Assembly: GCF_001620065.1 (NCBI RefSeq)
Contig: NZ_LQGV01000003.1
Location: 744,001-808,000 of the forward strand
Length of the DNA stretch: 64,000 nucleotides
From: Microbacterium sp. TNHR37B
GTDB lineage: Bacteria > Actinomycetota > Actinomycetes > Actinomycetales > Microbacteriaceae
Reading direction: 5' to 3'
Part shown: positions 35,498 through 44,589 of the stretch, in pieces
How the letters are laid out: each line of letters opens with the position of its first letter
Position numbering within the stretch: the stretch's first letter is position 1
Made by a program: the position numbers and the translations under genes
Notes under the pieces: generated by a model
Database searches by the model: none
Seen by the model: the letters and a program-made list of their open reading frames with translations, nothing else
What the model was told of the DNA's origin: nothing

Positions 35498-35799
35498 CGG
35501 GGGGAGGGGAAGCCACTGTGAGACGTCTCAGTAGGAGTCGTCTATACGAACCACCTCAACCACGCGAAGATGCGGGCAGTGTTTCACCAATTTCCTTCAG
35601 CGTTGGTCAACCAACGTGCCCTCCTCCCGACGCCATCCGCGCACCACCTGGACAGGGTCGGGTGGTGCGGCTAAGCCGTCGGCAGTCTGAGAGACCTCAA
35701 TGCCGATGACAGGAGTACATCTCGTCCTCGAGAACCAAGTGTCTTCTCACGCATGTGGATGATCTCGCCGCGCCCGGCGCCGCGGCGATGCGCTGTGAG
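35498..35799. other. Gap without recognised feature
   Basis: About 300 bp between the palindrome and the end of the leftward 803-aa gene. No supported reading frame, RNA or clear repeat is seen. Base composition starts to drop here compared with the ECF operon, so the island boundary may lie inside this gap. Confidence 0.5.
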
Positions 35800-38211
35800 T
35801 CATTCGCTCTGGAGTTGAGCCGACGCTGCCTGAGGCTGGAAGGACGGACCGTCGGCTGCACTGGTGCCCGATCCACGCTTGCGACGATTGGGGTAACCAG
35901 CCCAGAGGCGCGAGAACTCGCCCGCGTAGCGACGTGTGAATCGGAGCACCTCGTTAGGATCCCCGAAGCTCGCCGACGTCATGAGGTACTGTGGCAATTT
36001 CAAGCTGGGCAAACCCATCCAGTCGAGCGTCGTCGGCCGAGTGAACGTGTGCTCGTAGCTGCGCGGGCCCCTGAACTCATGCCGCGTCTGGCCCCACTCA
36101 TCCCCTCGCACAGTCGAGGGCACGTACTGCAGCCGAGCGAAGCCTAGGTTCTCGATACGAGTCACACTTGACCGTGTCGCTTCCAGGGCGGTTTCAACTC
36201 GCGAGATATCCGGCGCGGTACGCCGATAGTGAGCGTAATCGTTACGAACCGCGAAGACGTCTGCCTTCAGCATCGAGGCTGTGATTGAGCGCAAACCTTC
36301 GAGGATTCTGTCCTGACTCGGGCGGGAGAGGTCGAGGAAGGGCAGGGTCGACCGTAGGGCGAACCTCTTGAGCTCCGTCTTGCCATCGAACAGCGGCATC
36401 TCGGACTGCTTGCGTTCGTAGAGGCCGCGATTGTCCCTGCACTCTTCGAGGCGGTAGGCGAGAGAGCTGAACCCCTCGATTAGGTTCTTGAGCTCGACCT
36501 TCTCGCTTGGAAAATCGGGCCGGAATGATGACTCCACTCCACCGTCTCCGTAGGCAGTCTGCAGGAGAGCGAGTCCATCGAGGCGATCGTCCTCGTCGTC
36601 ATACGAAAAGGGGTATGAGCTCCGCACGTGGTCCGCCATCAAAGCCCAAGCGGTATACGCGAGAGAGTTGAGCAGGATGCCCTCAAGCTCTGCGAAGTAT
36701 GGCGCTGCTGCTTCGATGAATCTCTCGGAGCTTCCGAAAGCCGAAGACTGTGTCAGGGCCCAGAGTCTCTCGTGGCGGTGCCAGAAGTTGGCGTGTGGAT
36801 CATCATCGGGCTGTGGGGGGAAGCCCAGCTTCCATAGCAGCGCGTCCACGAGTTCAGAGTCGGTCAGGTCGTCGCCGTTCTCGATCCCTACCTCGAAACA
36901 CGCGGTGATCATGTTGGTCTTTCGGGCCAGCACCAAACGCTCCAGTGCCTCCTTCGGCGACCGAGTTTGGAAGAAGTGCTCTAGCCGTTCATCGAGATCG
37001 TCGATGTCGATTCCGCGGAGTTGCCACTCCAGCTCCTGGACGTCGGCGCCCGTTTCCCTAACGTAAAGCTGGTTAAGTAGGCGCCGCTGACGAAGAAGGG
37101 CGAGGCCCAAGTCGTCTGATACGAAGCGGACACCATAGTGGCCAAGCTCGGCTCGCAAAGCGAAGGCGCCGGAACGGCTGTCGGAGATAACCGTTCGACG
37201 AACATCACCTAGCGACACTTTGATGACTCCGCGATGGACTAGCCGATCCAGTGCCGCCGCAACAGCGTCTTCATCGGCGAGCAAGGTGATCTGCAGCAGC
37301 TGAGCGCGCGAAAGGCCTGAGAGCATCTCGGCAGCGCTGCCGTTCTCGATCACGCCTGCCAGAGCCTTCCTCAGCGCGCCTTTGGAGAAATCGAGGAGCT
37401 CAGTAACCAAGTCTGAAAGCTCAGCATCGTTGAGAGCATCGCCGATGAGCGGCAGCAGAACGCCCGCACGCTTGTCGCCGTAGTAAGAAACCGTCAGCCC
37501 GCTGAACTCGTTTGCGAGGTCCCACCAGTCACACGCTTCGGTTTCGGAGTACTGGAGAACGGATTGCAGCTTTCGGCGGTCACGGTTGATGGGAGCGGTC
37601 TCCGACGTCTGCAGCACCACAGGATGCAAGGAGTGACAGCTGGAGACGGCGCAGTGGTATGCGGCAACCCTCCTCGAAGCGGTTATCTTCCTAGCAGTGC
37701 GGCTCTTGCGTAGTCCAAACGGGCCAACGGTGTACTGACCGTACTGGAAGACCCCTGGCGGGATCGCTGCGAGCAGAGCCTGAGTCTCATCGACGGTCAG
37801 AAGATCTTTCTCGCCCTCGTGTTGGGAAGCGAAGGTGTCGTACAGGTCTCGCCCCAGGACGAATGGGAACTTGATCGCCCCTTCTACGAGCTCATCATGG
37901 ATGGCGGCCGCGACCTCGTCAACGTCCGTGGAGTGGAGGTCCACGAAGAGCTCGGTGTGACCGAGGGAGAGAGCGCACATCAGTCGCCCGTCCTTCGCGT
38001 TGACCTTTTCCTTGCGCGTCAGCTTGTCGAGGATCGCGTGGCCCGCCTCGGAGAGCTTGATGGCCTCGTTCAAGCGGTCAGGGACCACATACTCGTCCCC
38101 GATGATGCAGTCTCCAAGCAGGTCCATCAGGTCCGTGAAAGCGACGAATCTGCGGCGCCAATCGGTATCGGCGTACTCGACTTTGAGTTCTTCAACAGTC
38201 TTTGCGCTCAT
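35800..38211 (-). CDS. 803-aa orphan protein with HEPN-type RNxxxH motif
   Basis: No family recognised. Mostly helical and acidic. A short Cys/His cluster, YHCAVSSCHSLH (about residues 180-191), could bind zinc. Residues 656-661 (RNDYAH, within VFAVRNDYAHYRR and preceded by a long helix) fit the catalytic RNxxxH pattern of HEPN ribonucleases. No Walker, helicase or protease motif is seen. Codon use is clearly less GC-rich than in flanking genes, which suggests horizontal transfer. Start ATG 38211 gives the full frame. The next gene (38748) is divergent, with a 536-bp gap. Candidate RNase effector or defence protein; moderate confidence in the motif, low in the role. Confidence 0.75.
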   Translation of the reverse strand: MSAKTVEELKVEYADTDWRRRFVAFTDLMDLLGDCIIGDEYVVPDRLNEAIKLSEAGHAILDKLTRKEKVNAKDGRLMCALSLGHTELFVDLHSTDVDEVAAAIHDELVEGAIKFPFVLGRDLYDTFASQHEGEKDLLTVDETQALLAAIPPGVFQYGQYTVGPFGLRKSRTARKITASRRVAAYHCAVSSCHSLHPVVLQTSETAPINRDRRKLQSVLQYSETEACDWWDLANEFSGLTVSYYGDKRAGVLLPLIGDALNDAELSDLVTELLDFSKGALRKALAGVIENGSAAEMLSGLSRAQLLQITLLADEDAVAAALDRLVHRGVIKVSLGDVRRTVISDSRSGAFALRAELGHYGVRFVSDDLGLALLRQRRLLNQLYVRETGADVQELEWQLRGIDIDDLDERLEHFFQTRSPKEALERLVLARKTNMITACFEVGIENGDDLTDSELVDALLWKLGFPPQPDDDPHANFWHRHERLWALTQSSAFGSSERFIEAAAPYFAELEGILLNSLAYTAWALMADHVRSSYPFSYDDEDDRLDGLALLQTAYGDGGVESSFRPDFPSEKVELKNLIEGFSSLAYRLEECRDNRGLYERKQSEMPLFDGKTELKRFALRSTLPFLDLSRPSQDRILEGLRSITASMLKADVFAVRNDYAHYRRTAPDISRVETALEATRSSVTRIENLGFARLQYVPSTVRGDEWGQTRHEFRGPRSYEHTFTRPTTLDWMGLPSLKLPQYLMTSASFGDPNEVLRFTRRYAGEFSRLWAGYPNRRKRGSGTSAADGPSFQPQAASAQLQSE

Positions 38212-38747
38212 CCTCGACCCCCAGCGACTTGATCAAGCGTCTGCAGGCCCATGCTACTCAGACCCGGCCCTGCGCGTCGGACTTGCCGGAAATCTCTGTT
38301 CGATGGGCCATCCGAGCGACCGCAACGGTCTGTCTTCGCGTAAATGTCTGTGCACAAGCAAGACGATGCATCGACTGTGCACCCAGCGGCTATCAGCCGA
38401 TCCTCCGACCTCGTCCAGGGGAGACCAACCGGCTCTTCACGAATGAGGCTGCGGGGGTGTGAGCGCGCCGATCGCGGGGTCGGGGTCGAGGTCTCCCGAG
38501 GATGGGCGTTGCTACGTTGCTCATCCGCAATGCGACCTTGACGTGATTCACGCCACCTTCGCGATCCCAGACCTGACGACATGCTGCCAGCCGACGCGCA
38601 GTCGGTGCGCGGGCTCCCTTACTGACGCGGTGGGGTGGGGACAGCCAGCAATCACGTCTCGTCGAACCTGCGGTTACGTGGATGGGCGTGGGGAAACCAC
38701 CTCGGGACCCGACCGTCGATCACCGTCGCACCCGAGAGAATGGCCTT
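38212..38747. other. Divergent intergenic region, no supported gene
   Basis: This 536-bp stretch separates two divergent island genes. Only short, poorly biased frames occur on either strand. It should hold both promoters; no clear operator or RNA could be identified by eye. Confidence 0.5.
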
Positions 38748-39608
38748 ATGGGCGAGATTGGTTTCCGACGGTACCGTAAGTATGTCGACGCGCGGGTCGA
38801 TGCGAACAACGCCATGATCGCGCTCTTGGCGGGGTCGCGACTCGCAGCCCACAGCCTCCAGCTTCATGCCGGCTCACCCCACCAGCTCCCCGGGCTGTTC
38901 CCCGCGGTCAAGGATATCGATCGCTTCAACCTCCTCCCCGATCACGCATCGGGACTACTACTGGACGCCGACGCACACTTGTCGGCGGTTGCAGTTCCGT
39001 ACGCGCTGGCGGTGTACGAGGCGTTTGTGAAAGACGCGGTCGCGATGCTCAAAGACGAAGGCTATCCCGTCGCCAGTGATCGGAACGCGTTGAACGCCGG
39101 GCGCATGCACCAGACTCTGTTCGATGCGGCAGGTCTACCGCAGCCAGATGATGTGATTCCACTATTCCACGTCCTCCGCTGCCTTCGAAACGCGCAGATC
39201 CACCACGCCGGTAACGTGACTGGCCAGGTCACCGAGTCTTTGAGTGCGCTGGGGGACCAACAACGAGCTCGATGGGAGCGCCTCACGATGGGTCCCATCG
39301 AGCTGATGATCGCCGAGGGGAAGCTTCACTTCTCGCTTGGACACCTGGTCGCAGCTTTCGCTGTAACGAAGGAAGCTGCGCGGCGAATCAATACGATGCT
39401 TGGGCAGAAGATCAGCAGGAACAGCTGGGCGACTATGGCCGTAGCGGACTTCGCCGAGGACGCAGCGCACCCACGCAATAGCCGCCAGTGGAAACGTGGA
39501 CTCGAAGGTTTCGCCAGATTCCACTACCTCGGCGGCCTGAGCTTGAGTAGTCAGGAACTCGAGAAGGCGGCACGGGAGTCCGGACTTTGGACCACCAAGA
39601 CGTGGTAG
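38748..39608 (+). CDS. HEPN-like orphan protein
   Basis: The product has 286 residues. ATG 38748 (MGEIGFRRYRKYVD) was preferred to an upstream ATG at 38682, which adds 22 low-complexity residues. Helical throughout. Residues about 85-110 form a helix with PYALAVYEAFVKDAVAML; R147-N148-xxx-H152 (LRNAQIHHAG) is a canonical RNxxxH HEPN motif. This pairing of two helices with RNxxxH is typical of HEPN toxins and abortive-infection RNases. Lower GC than the chromosome average. The stop lies immediately beside tRNA-like sequence. Confidence 0.7.
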   Translation: MGEIGFRRYRKYVDARVDANNAMIALLAGSRLAAHSLQLHAGSPHQLPGLFPAVKDIDRFNLLPDHASGLLLDADAHLSAVAVPYALAVYEAFVKDAVAMLKDEGYPVASDRNALNAGRMHQTLFDAAGLPQPDDVIPLFHVLRCLRNAQIHHAGNVTGQVTESLSALGDQQRARWERLTMGPIELMIAEGKLHFSLGHLVAAFAVTKEAARRINTMLGQKISRNSWATMAVADFAEDAAHPRNSRQWKRGLEGFARFHYLGGLSLSSQELEKAARESGLWTTKTW

Positions 39609-39620
39609 AGAAACACGGGG

Positions 39621-39675
39621 GCTCTGTACCCATTGAGCTACATCCGGCGAAGCCGGAGCCAGGAGTCGAACCTGG
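39621..39675 (-). other. tRNA-like halves in permuted order
   Basis: On the minus strand the order is: T-arm CCAGGTTCGACTCCTGG (39675-39659, perfect 5-bp stem), 3' acceptor strand CTCCGGC (39658-39652), TTC, 5' acceptor strand GCCGGAT (39648-39642), then a D-arm with GCTC/GAGC stem (39641-39621). The acceptor strands pair at 6 of 7 positions. No normal anticodon arm joins them. It may be two fused tRNA relics, an attachment-site scar, or a circularly permuted tRNA gene. It is not an ordinary tRNA. Confidence 0.55.
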
Positions 39676-39698
39676 GTCTCCACTGTTTTTGTGCGAAT

Positions 39699-39715
39699 CG
39701 AGGCTTCGAACCTCA
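39699..39715 (-). other. Second T-arm-like fragment
   Basis: TGAGGTTCGAAGCCTCG on the minus strand folds as a T-arm (TTCGAAG loop) and is followed by ATTCGCA, which could be a 3' acceptor strand, but no matching 5' strand TGCGAAT is nearby. A 6-bp hairpin (GTGATA/TATCAC, 39736-39754) lies next to it. It supports the view that tRNA relics have collected at the island edge. Confidence 0.4.
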
Positions 39716-39881
39716 AGCCCACTCGGCATCCGCGCTGTGATAGCGACTATATCACTGGATGCGCCGTCACGGTCGATCCGCGTACAAGCGGACCGCGGTG
39801 GCTGGGCGGTAAGCGTGTGCGTAGTCCATATGGACGCTGGACGACTGCGGTGGCCCCGGTCGCAAGGATGGTACGTGCCGG

Positions 39882-40094
39882 CAGACACTGCCACAAACGA
39901 ACGGAAAGATCGAGCGCTTCCACCGCACCCTCGCCGACGGCTGGACATACGCGAGGCGCTACTCGTCAGAAACCGACCGCAGAGAAGCACTGCGTGGCTG
40001 GCTGCACTTTTACAATCACCACAGGCGCCACGCCGCTCTCGGCACCCCACCCATCAGCAGAATCGGAAACAGCGCGCCTAGACATCACACCTAG
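39882..40094 (+). pseudogene. IS481-type transposase remnant (C-terminal integrase core)
   Basis: In one frame the sequence QTLPQTNGKIERFHRTLADG, then WTYARRY, then REALRGWLHFYNHHRRHAALG, TPPISRIGNSA matches the end of IS481-family transposases (TNGKIERFHRT and HxYNxHRxHxALG are hallmarks and include the catalytic Glu). Everything upstream, including the HTH and the DD residues, is missing, so it is a dead fragment. It marks the right edge of the lower-GC island, 33 bp before the acyl-CoA dehydrogenase stop. Confidence 0.8.
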
Positions 40095-40126
40095 TTCACA
40101 CCGTAAGGGTGCGGACGGGGTGCCCG

Positions 40127-41290
40127 TCAGCGTTTGCCGGCGAGCTGGCGCCCCACGATCTCGCGCATGATCTCGTTGGTGCCGCCGTAGATGCGGTGCA
40201 CGCGCGCGTCGAGGAAGGCCCGAGCGATCGGGTATTCGGTGATGTACCCGTAGCCGCCGTGGAGCTGGACGCAGGTGTCGAGCACCTCCCACTCGCGCTC
40301 CGTGGCCCAGAACTTCACCTTCGCCGCCTCTTCCGCGCTCAGTTTGCCCTCGGCGTAGGCCTTGAGCGCGCGGTCGATATAGGCCCAGAGCGCATCGACG
40401 GTCGTAGCGACGTCGGCGAGCTGGAAGCGGCTGTTCTGGAAGTCGATGATGCGCTCGCCGAAGGCCTCGCGGTCCTTCGTGTAAGCGAGCGTCCACTCCA
40501 GGGCCGCCGCGGCGGCAGCCGCTCCCGCGACCCCGATCGACAGTCGTTCCAGCGGCAGGTTCATCATCAGCTGGATGAAGCCCTGGCCCTCGGTGCCGCT
40601 GATGAGGTTCTCCTCGGGAACGAAGACGTCGGAGAAGGAGAGCTCTGCCGTGTCGTGGCCCTGGAAGCCCATCTTGTGGAGCTTCTTGCCGTGGTCGAAG
40701 CCCTCCATCCCGTTCTCGATGATCACCAGCGAGAATGCGTCGGGACGGTTCCCCTCGCCGGTCTTGACGAAGGTGACGACCATGTCGGCGGTCTTGCCCG
40801 AGGAGATGAACGTCTTCGCGCCGTTGACGACGTATCCACCGTCGACCTTCTTGGCCGTGGTCTTGATGCCGCGAAGGTCGGACCCGGCGCCCGGCTCGGT
40901 CATCGCGAGCGCGCCGAGGATCTCGCCCGTCGCCATCCCGGGGAGCCACTTCTCCTTCTGCGCCTGGGTGCCCATGTGCACGAGATACGGCACGGCCAGG
41001 TCGTCCTGGATGCCGAAGGCGCCCGCCAGCGACCCGGCGCCGGCGCGGATGACCTCTTCGTTGACGATGGCGCGGAACCGGTAGTCCTGCAGCATCCCGG
41101 CGCCGCCGAACTCCTCGGGAACGCTCAGGCCGATGATGCCCGCCTCGCCGGCGGCACGCATCGTCGCACGATCGACCTCGCCCTCGGCGTCCCACCGCTC
41201 CCGGGCCTCGTTGGTCACGTAGCGCTTGCAGAACTCCTTCACGACGTCGCGGAACGCCTCGTGGTCCTCGTCGTAGATGTCGCGCTCCAT
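40127..41290 (-). CDS. Acyl-CoA dehydrogenase
   Basis: The product has 387 residues, the normal family length. Motifs: VPEEFGGAGMLQDY, LAMTEPGAGSDLRGI (FAD/substrate region), GYVVNGAKTFISSG, QLHGGYGYITEYPIARAFLDARVHRIYGGTNEIMREIVGR (read in parts), which includes the C-terminal flavin-contact stretch. ATG 41290 chosen because GAGGGAGG lies 5 nt upstream; an earlier frame start at 41347 adds 19 unlikely residues. Catalyses the FAD-dependent alpha,beta-dehydrogenation of acyl-CoA, with electrons passed to ETF. Confidence 0.94.
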   Translation of the reverse strand: MERDIYDEDHEAFRDVVKEFCKRYVTNEARERWDAEGEVDRATMRAAGEAGIIGLSVPEEFGGAGMLQDYRFRAIVNEEVIRAGAGSLAGAFGIQDDLAVPYLVHMGTQAQKEKWLPGMATGEILGALAMTEPGAGSDLRGIKTTAKKVDGGYVVNGAKTFISSGKTADMVVTFVKTGEGNRPDAFSLVIIENGMEGFDHGKKLHKMGFQGHDTAELSFSDVFVPEENLISGTEGQGFIQLMMNLPLERLSIGVAGAAAAAAALEWTLAYTKDREAFGERIIDFQNSRFQLADVATTVDALWAYIDRALKAYAEGKLSAEEAAKVKFWATEREWEVLDTCVQLHGGYGYITEYPIARAFLDARVHRIYGGTNEIMREIVGRQLAGKR

Positions 41291-41370
41291 GGCGCCCTCC
41301 CTCTCGTCTTCGAGTGTCGTCACCGACGCAGGCTGCTGACATCGCATCCCGCGTCACATGATACTGGGTT

Positions 41371-42375
41371 TCAGTCGACGTAGGTGGGGGCCGCCGGCAG
41401 CCCGAAGAACTCCTCGAGGGTGGAGAATCCGCCGTCGCGATAGGCACGCGCGAGGTCGGTCCCGATGTAGCGCAGGTGCCACGGTTCCCAGGCGTAGCCC
41501 GTGGTCTCGGTGCGGTCCTGTTCGTAGCGGACGATGAACCCGAAGCGCCAGGCGTTCTCGGCGAGCCACCTCGCCTGCGGGGTCCCGCGGAAGTCGTCAT
41601 GACTGCCGCATCCGTTCGCGCCGCAGGCGACGACGTCGACGGCGAGCCCCGTCTGATGCTCGCTGTGACCGGGCCGGGCCGAGCGGAGATCCGCCGCCTG
41701 CTGCCCGCGGGAGGCGACGTAGCGGTTGTAGAGCCCCACCTGGAAGTCGTAGGGGCGGAACGCACTGTCGATGCCCAGCCGCCCCATGCCGTCGCCGGCG
41801 GCCTCCGCAGCGAGGCCGTCCAATGCCGCGGCGACGTCGGCACGCAGCCAGCCACCGCCCGAGACGATGCGCGGCGCGGCGGGGCGCGCCTGCGGGACGG
41901 GCCAGTAGTCCTCCGGCTCGAGGGCGTTGCGCTTGTTGACGACGACCCAGGTACGACCGGCGCGGTGGAGGTCGATGCAGGGCGCCTCTCCTGCGGCGAC
42001 GGCGTGGCGGAACTCCTCACCTCCCCCGAAGGCCGCGATCACCTCCGCATCGGAACCGCGCTCGATCGCGGCGGTGACTTCCGGGGCATCGCAGCGTCGA
42101 GACGCCTCCGTGGGCGCCGGCGATGCCGCTGGCCTCGAGGGGGACGGGTCAGACGTCGACGTCTCGGACGGGGAGGACTCGGTGGGGTGCGGCGCCGCCG
42201 GCGTCGTGGCAGAGCCGGCAGGAGGGTCGGCGTCGGCCTCCGAGGGACGCGTGAGCGCGTACCCGCCCGCAGCGATCGCGACGACCAGCACACCTGCGAC
42301 GACGATCGTCCGCCGACGCCGCACCCGACGCGACACCCGCCGTGCCGCCCTCGTCGTGGGCGGGTGCGGGGGCAT
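41371..42375 (-). CDS. M15 family D-Ala-D-Ala carboxypeptidase (VanY-like), membrane anchored
   Basis: The product has 334 residues. Arg-rich cytoplasmic start, one membrane segment (about 23-42), a Ser/Pro/Thr linker (about 50-92), then the peptidase domain. The zinc site is visible as SEHQTGLAVDV (His and Asp ligands) and EPWHLRY (Glu base and His ligand), with SAFRPYDFQ upstream. Trims the terminal D-Ala of peptidoglycan stem peptides outside the membrane. Divergent from the radical SAM gene, with 116 bp between starts. Confidence 0.9.
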   Translation of the reverse strand: MPPHPPTTRAARRVSRRVRRRRTIVVAGVLVVAIAAGGYALTRPSEADADPPAGSATTPAAPHPTESSPSETSTSDPSPSRPAASPAPTEASRRCDAPEVTAAIERGSDAEVIAAFGGGEEFRHAVAAGEAPCIDLHRAGRTWVVVNKRNALEPEDYWPVPQARPAAPRIVSGGGWLRADVAAALDGLAAEAAGDGMGRLGIDSAFRPYDFQVGLYNRYVASRGQQAADLRSARPGHSEHQTGLAVDVVACGANGCGSHDDFRGTPQARWLAENAWRFGFIVRYEQDRTETTGYAWEPWHLRYIGTDLARAYRDGGFSTLEEFFGLPAAPTYVD

Positions 42376-42491
42376 GGATCCATTGTGACGCCTGGGCCGA
42401 CCGCTCCCTCGCGACGCGCACGCGCGTTCGATTGTCTTCGAATGAGAGAGCGCCGGATCTTGACCTTCTTTCGTCTTTATGTTCCCCTGGG

Positions 42492-43550
42492 ATGATGAGG
42501 TGGCAGGGGCAGCAGACGGGGGCGATCGATTCCGACGCCCTCCCCGGCCTCGAGACGCTCGGGGGCCTCGTCCGTCAGGTGCGCACGCCCGAGTTCGCGG
42601 GGATGACCTTCTACGAGGTCCACGCGAAGACGGCGCTCAATCACGTGCCGGGCGCATCGGCGATGCCGTTCGCCTGGACGGTCAACCCCTATCGCGGCTG
42701 CAGCCACGCCTGTGTGTATTGCTTCGCGCGGCGCACGCACGAGTACCTCGACTTCGATTCGGGCCGCGACTTCGATTCCCAGATCGTCGTGAAGACGAAC
42801 GTGGCCGAGGTCCTCCGCCGTGAGCTCGCCCGCAGCGACTGGCAGCGCGAGCACGTGGCGCTGGGCACCAACACCGACCCCTACCAGCGCGCGGAGGGTC
42901 GCTACCGGCTCATGCCCGGCATCATCGATGCCCTGGCGACCAGTGGCACCCCGTTCTCGGTCTTGACCAAAGGCACACTGATGCGGCGCGACCTGCCCCT
43001 CCTCGCGGCGGCGGCCGAAGAGGTGTCGGTGGAGCTGTCGATGTCCATCGCGATCGGCGACGAGAGCCTCCGATCGGCGCTCGAGCCCGGTGCACCGAGT
43101 TGGCGAGCGCGGCTCGAGACCGTGCGGGCGGCGAGGGAGGCGGGCTTCCGGCCCACGGTCTTCCTCATGCCGATCCTGCCGCACCTCACCGATCACCCCG
43201 CGATCCTCGACGCGTCGGTCGCGGAGCTGAGCGAGGCCGGAGCGTCGCGGGTCGTGTTCGGCGCTCTGCATCTGCGCCCGGGGGCCCGGGAGTGGTTCTG
43301 GCGATGGCTCGAGTCCGAGCGAACCGATCTCCTCCCCGTGTACCGCGGCCTCTACCCGGGCGTCGCCGTGAACGCTCCGCAGGGGTACCGGCGGATGCTC
43401 GCGGGGCGCGTCCGCCCGCTGCTGCGACGATACGGACTCACCGGCGGCCTGGAGGAGGACGTCGAGTCGCGGGAGTCACGGCCCAGCCGCTTCCGTCGCA
43501 CGGGAACTCTGCCACGAACCCCCGCGCCGGAACCGGCCACCCTCTTCTAG
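42492..43550 (+). CDS. Rv2578c-family radical SAM protein
   Basis: The product has 352 residues. The [4Fe-4S] motif CSHACVYC is preceded by the typical NPYRG; GTNTDPYQRAEGRYRLM and SVLTKGTLMRRDLPLL are signature phrases of the Rv2578c/SplB-related group. Function of the family is unresolved. ATG 42492 or 42495 both possible; TATGTT at 42478-42483 places the transcription start close to the start codon, so the mRNA may be leaderless. Confidence 0.9.
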   Translation: MMRWQGQQTGAIDSDALPGLETLGGLVRQVRTPEFAGMTFYEVHAKTALNHVPGASAMPFAWTVNPYRGCSHACVYCFARRTHEYLDFDSGRDFDSQIVVKTNVAEVLRRELARSDWQREHVALGTNTDPYQRAEGRYRLMPGIIDALATSGTPFSVLTKGTLMRRDLPLLAAAAEEVSVELSMSIAIGDESLRSALEPGAPSWRARLETVRAAREAGFRPTVFLMPILPHLTDHPAILDASVAELSEAGASRVVFGALHLRPGAREWFWRWLESERTDLLPVYRGLYPGVAVNAPQGYRRMLAGRVRPLLRRYGLTGGLEEDVESRESRPSRFRRTGTLPRTPAPEPATLF

Positions 43551-43587
43551 CGCCCGAGGCTGTGCGGGGCCTTCCGGACGGTCGCGG

Positions 43588-44301
43588 TCACGCGTTGGCG
43601 CTGCGGACGGCGTCGGCCGCGGATCCTGCGAACTCGCGCGCCGTCTTCACCGACAGCGTTCCGTCGACGGTGATCCACACGTTCCCCACGAAGACGTAGA
43701 CGGTGCTCGTGGTGCCGAGGTCCGACTCGGAGTGCTGGGAGAAGGAGACCTGGCCGTCGAGCGAGCGTTCCGTGTACCGGGAGGACGAGCGCAGCCCCGC
43801 GATCAGCTTGTCGCGGGCCGAGCCGGAGATCTCCGCCGTGATCACGGTGAAACCGCCGTCGGAGAACGGAATGGCCCACGTGCACATGGTGGCCTGCCGC
43901 GCGCCACGCACGGTGGCAGCGGCCAGCGGCCCGGGCATGTGGTCGGCGGGGCTCCCACTCACATCGATCGGCTCGGCGGCGTCGCCGAACAGCGCGTGCA
44001 CGGTCGAGAGGGGGAGAAGCGTCGTGCACTTCGGGATCACGACCGGCGCCGCGGAGCCCGGTGACGTGGTCGGAGTCGGCGTCGGCGTCACGGCCGGCGA
44101 GGACGTGGGCGTCGGGGTGGGCGAGGGGGTCGGCGCCCCGCTCGGGGTCGGCGCCGGGGCCGTCGATGCCCCCGGGGCGGACGGCGACGCCGCGGGCACC
44201 GAACCCGACGGCGACGGCGACGGCTCGGGCACGCACCCGCCGAGAGCGAGGGCGAGAGCGAGAGCTGCGGCGACGACCGCACCGGTCTTCCGAGGGGGCA
44301 T
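43588..44301 (-). CDS. Lipoprotein with Pro/Thr/Ser linker, unknown
   Basis: The product has 237 residues. Signal peptide with lipobox LGGC (Cys about 23). Residues about 25-85 are a PT/PS-rich linker like those that span the cell wall. A globular domain (about 88-237) contains two Cys in PKCTTLLP and TMCTWAIP, likely a disulfide. It resembles small sensor-like or binding lipoproteins of actinobacteria, but no defined family is recognised. Convergent with the radical SAM gene. Confidence 0.75.
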   Translation of the reverse strand: MPPRKTGAVVAAALALALALGGCVPEPSPSPSGSVPAASPSAPGASTAPAPTPSGAPTPSPTPTPTSSPAVTPTPTPTTSPGSAAPVVIPKCTTLLPLSTVHALFGDAAEPIDVSGSPADHMPGPLAAATVRGARQATMCTWAIPFSDGGFTVITAEISGSARDKLIAGLRSSSRYTERSLDGQVSFSQHSESDLGTTSTVYVFVGNVWITVDGTLSVKTAREFAGSAADAVRSANA

Positions 44302-44455
44302 GGCCCGATCCTACGGCGCGGGGCGGGAGATACCCGTGAGACGGGCGCTGTCGAGCGGAACGACAGTAACGAGCGGGCGTTGGACATCCGAGATCCCGGC
44401 GACGCGGCGCGCTCTCGCCCTTTCGCGTCGCCTCAGGCATTCTCGAAAATGAGAG

Positions 44456-44485
44456 TTGTCTCACCAATGGTGATTGCCCTATGTT
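44456..44485 (+). promoter_or_regulatory. Candidate promoter/operator of the VWA-tubulin operon
   Basis: TTGTCT (44456-44461) and TATGTT (44480-44485) are separated by 18 bp, giving weak -35 and -10 matches about 105 bp upstream of the VWA gene. The spacer begins with the odd-length palindrome TCACCAATGGTGA (44461-44473), a possible operator. Prediction by eye only. Confidence 0.3.
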
Positions 44486-44589
44486 GAAAAAACTGGGGAA
44501 GTGTCTGGGGACTGGTCCAGGACGCACCGTCTTGATTTCGTCATGGAGCGTATTCGCGGCGCGGTACTCCCCGGGAAGGACGGCCGCAA

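Noticed and set aside
39609..39720. Ordinary tRNA gene
   Set aside because: T-arm, acceptor and D-arm sequences are in the wrong order and no anticodon arm can be drawn.
35800..40094. Prophage or integrative element
   Set aside because: No integrase, excisionase, terminase, capsid or replication gene; only a dead transposase fragment.
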